Of a stretch of DNA of 6,710 nt, positions 6,136 to 6,710 are shown piece by piece. A program made the position numbers and the translations under genes. The notes below the pieces were generated by a model, which did no database searches, was not told where the DNA came from, and was given only the letters and a program-made list of their open reading frames with translations. Origin of the DNA: Pseudolabrys sp. (lineage in GTDB: Bacteria; Pseudomonadota; Alphaproteobacteria; Rhizobiales; Xanthobacteraceae); contig JAFAQJ010000003.1 of the NCBI GenBank assembly GCA_019246455.1, positions 1 through 6,710 of the forward strand, in the 5' to 3' direction. Positions within the stretch are counted from its first letter, which is position 1; each line of letters opens with the position of its first letter.

Positions 6136-6710
6136 TCAGTAGTGGTCCTCGAAGCGCTTGGCGAGCTCTTCGATGTTCTCCGGCGGCCAGCCCGGCACTT
6201 CCATGCCGAGATGCAAACCCATCTGCGCCAGCACTTCTTTGATCTCGTTGAGCGACTTGCGGCCGAAGTTCGGCGTGCGCAGCATCTCGGCCTCGGTCTT
6301 CTGAACGAGGTCACCGATGTAGACGATGTTGTCGTTCTTGAGACAGTTGGCGGAGCGGACCGACAGTTCGAGTTCGTCGACCTTCTTGAGGAAGGCCGGG
6401 TTGAAAGCGAGATCCGGGATCGCCTCGGCGGTCTCGGCCTTGCGCGGCTCCTCAAAGTTCACGAACACGTTGAGCTGATCCTGCAGGATGCGCGCCGCAT
6501 AGGCGATGGCATCCTCGGCGCTCACGCCGCCGTTCGTCTCGACCGTCATGGTCAGCTTGTCATAGTCGAGAATCTGGCCGGCGCGGGTATTCTCGACGCG
6601 GTAGCTCACCTTGCGGACCGGCGAATAGAGACTGTCGATCGGGATGAGGCCGATGGGCGCGTCCTCGGAGCGATTGCGGTCGGCGGGCACGTAGCCCTTC
6701 CCGGTGTTGA
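6136..6710 (-). CDS. rpoA: RNA polymerase alpha subunit, C-terminal part (5' end outside window)
   Basis: Alpha subunit of DNA-directed RNA polymerase. The dimer nucleates core assembly through its N-terminal domain and contacts UP elements and activators through its C-terminal domain. The frame runs off the window edge, and 190 residues plus a TGA stop are visible. Family members are about 330–340 aa, so roughly the first 150 residues are missing. Visible residues 1 to about 86 are the end of the N-terminal domain ([20 protein letters not shown]). A short linker follows, then the alpha-CTD. In the CTD, RSANC carries the counterparts of E. coli R265, N268 and C269, and GRKSLNEI carries those of K298, S299 and E302, so the DNA-binding surface looks intact. 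A GTG at 6688–6690 is internal and is not a start, because the conserved frame continues upstream of it. rplQ follows after 122 nt, the usual order at the end of the alpha operon. Identification is secure. Confidence 0.98.
   Translation of the reverse strand, partial: NTGKGYVPADRNRSEDAPIGLIPIDSLYSPVRKVSYRVENTRAGQILDYDKLTMTVETNGGVSAEDAIAYAARILQDQLNVFVNFEEPRKAETAEAIPDLAFNPAFLKKVDELELSVRSANCLKNDNIVYIGDLVQKTEAEMLRTPNFGRKSLNEIKEVLAQMGLHLGMEVPGWPPENIEELAKRFEDHY

Noticed and set aside
1..6710. A new multi-gene system such as defence, CRISPR or a mobile element
   Set aside because: All the genes belong to recognised families with intact motifs. I saw no repeat arrays, integrase or transposase frames, terminal repeats or long unexplained intergenic DNA.

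Overview
The window is a GC-rich, core-genome stretch in which every gene I can support is read from the minus strand, so it is described from high to low coordinates. The protein sequences suggest an alphaproteobacterium, most likely of the order Hyphomicrobiales (Rhizobiales). The clues are the RpoA C-terminus (…[12 protein letters not shown]… ending in EDHY), an L17 with an Ala/Glu/Lys-rich tail, and the order rpoA–rplQ–Do-type protease–rarA–…–RluC-family synthase. This placement rests on recognition by eye, not on a search.

Layout: (1) 6710–5582 is the distal end of the S10/spc/alpha ribosomal cluster, with the 3' part of rpoA and the complete rplQ. They are separated by a 122-nt spacer that can fold into a 10-bp stem-loop. 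A strong intrinsic terminator at about 5525–5560 closes this unit. (2) 5477–4635 encodes an exported diheme cytochrome c made of two homologous single-heme halves. No redox partner is visible. (3) After a 60-nt gap containing a perfect GC palindrome and a weak promoter-like match come four closely packed genes: a Do/DegQ-type periplasmic protease (4574–3174), rarA (3174–1840), an arylamine N-acetyltransferase (1843–1019) and an RluC-type 23S rRNA pseudouridine synthase (1022–18). Successive genes overlap by 1, 4 and 4 nt, which indicates one transcript with translational coupling. The last bases (13–1) may be the start of another gene in the same run.

Functionally this is a housekeeping assembly: transcription and ribosome components, envelope protein quality control, replication-fork rescue and rRNA modification. 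Two accessory-looking metabolic genes, the cytochrome and the NAT, sit among them. I found no CRISPR array, tRNA, rRNA, insertion sequence or attachment site. I see no convincing previously undescribed system. The points most worth checking are the NAT inside the coupled cluster, the orphan cytochrome directly behind the ribosomal terminator, the rpoA–rplQ hairpin, and the palindrome upstream of the protease.
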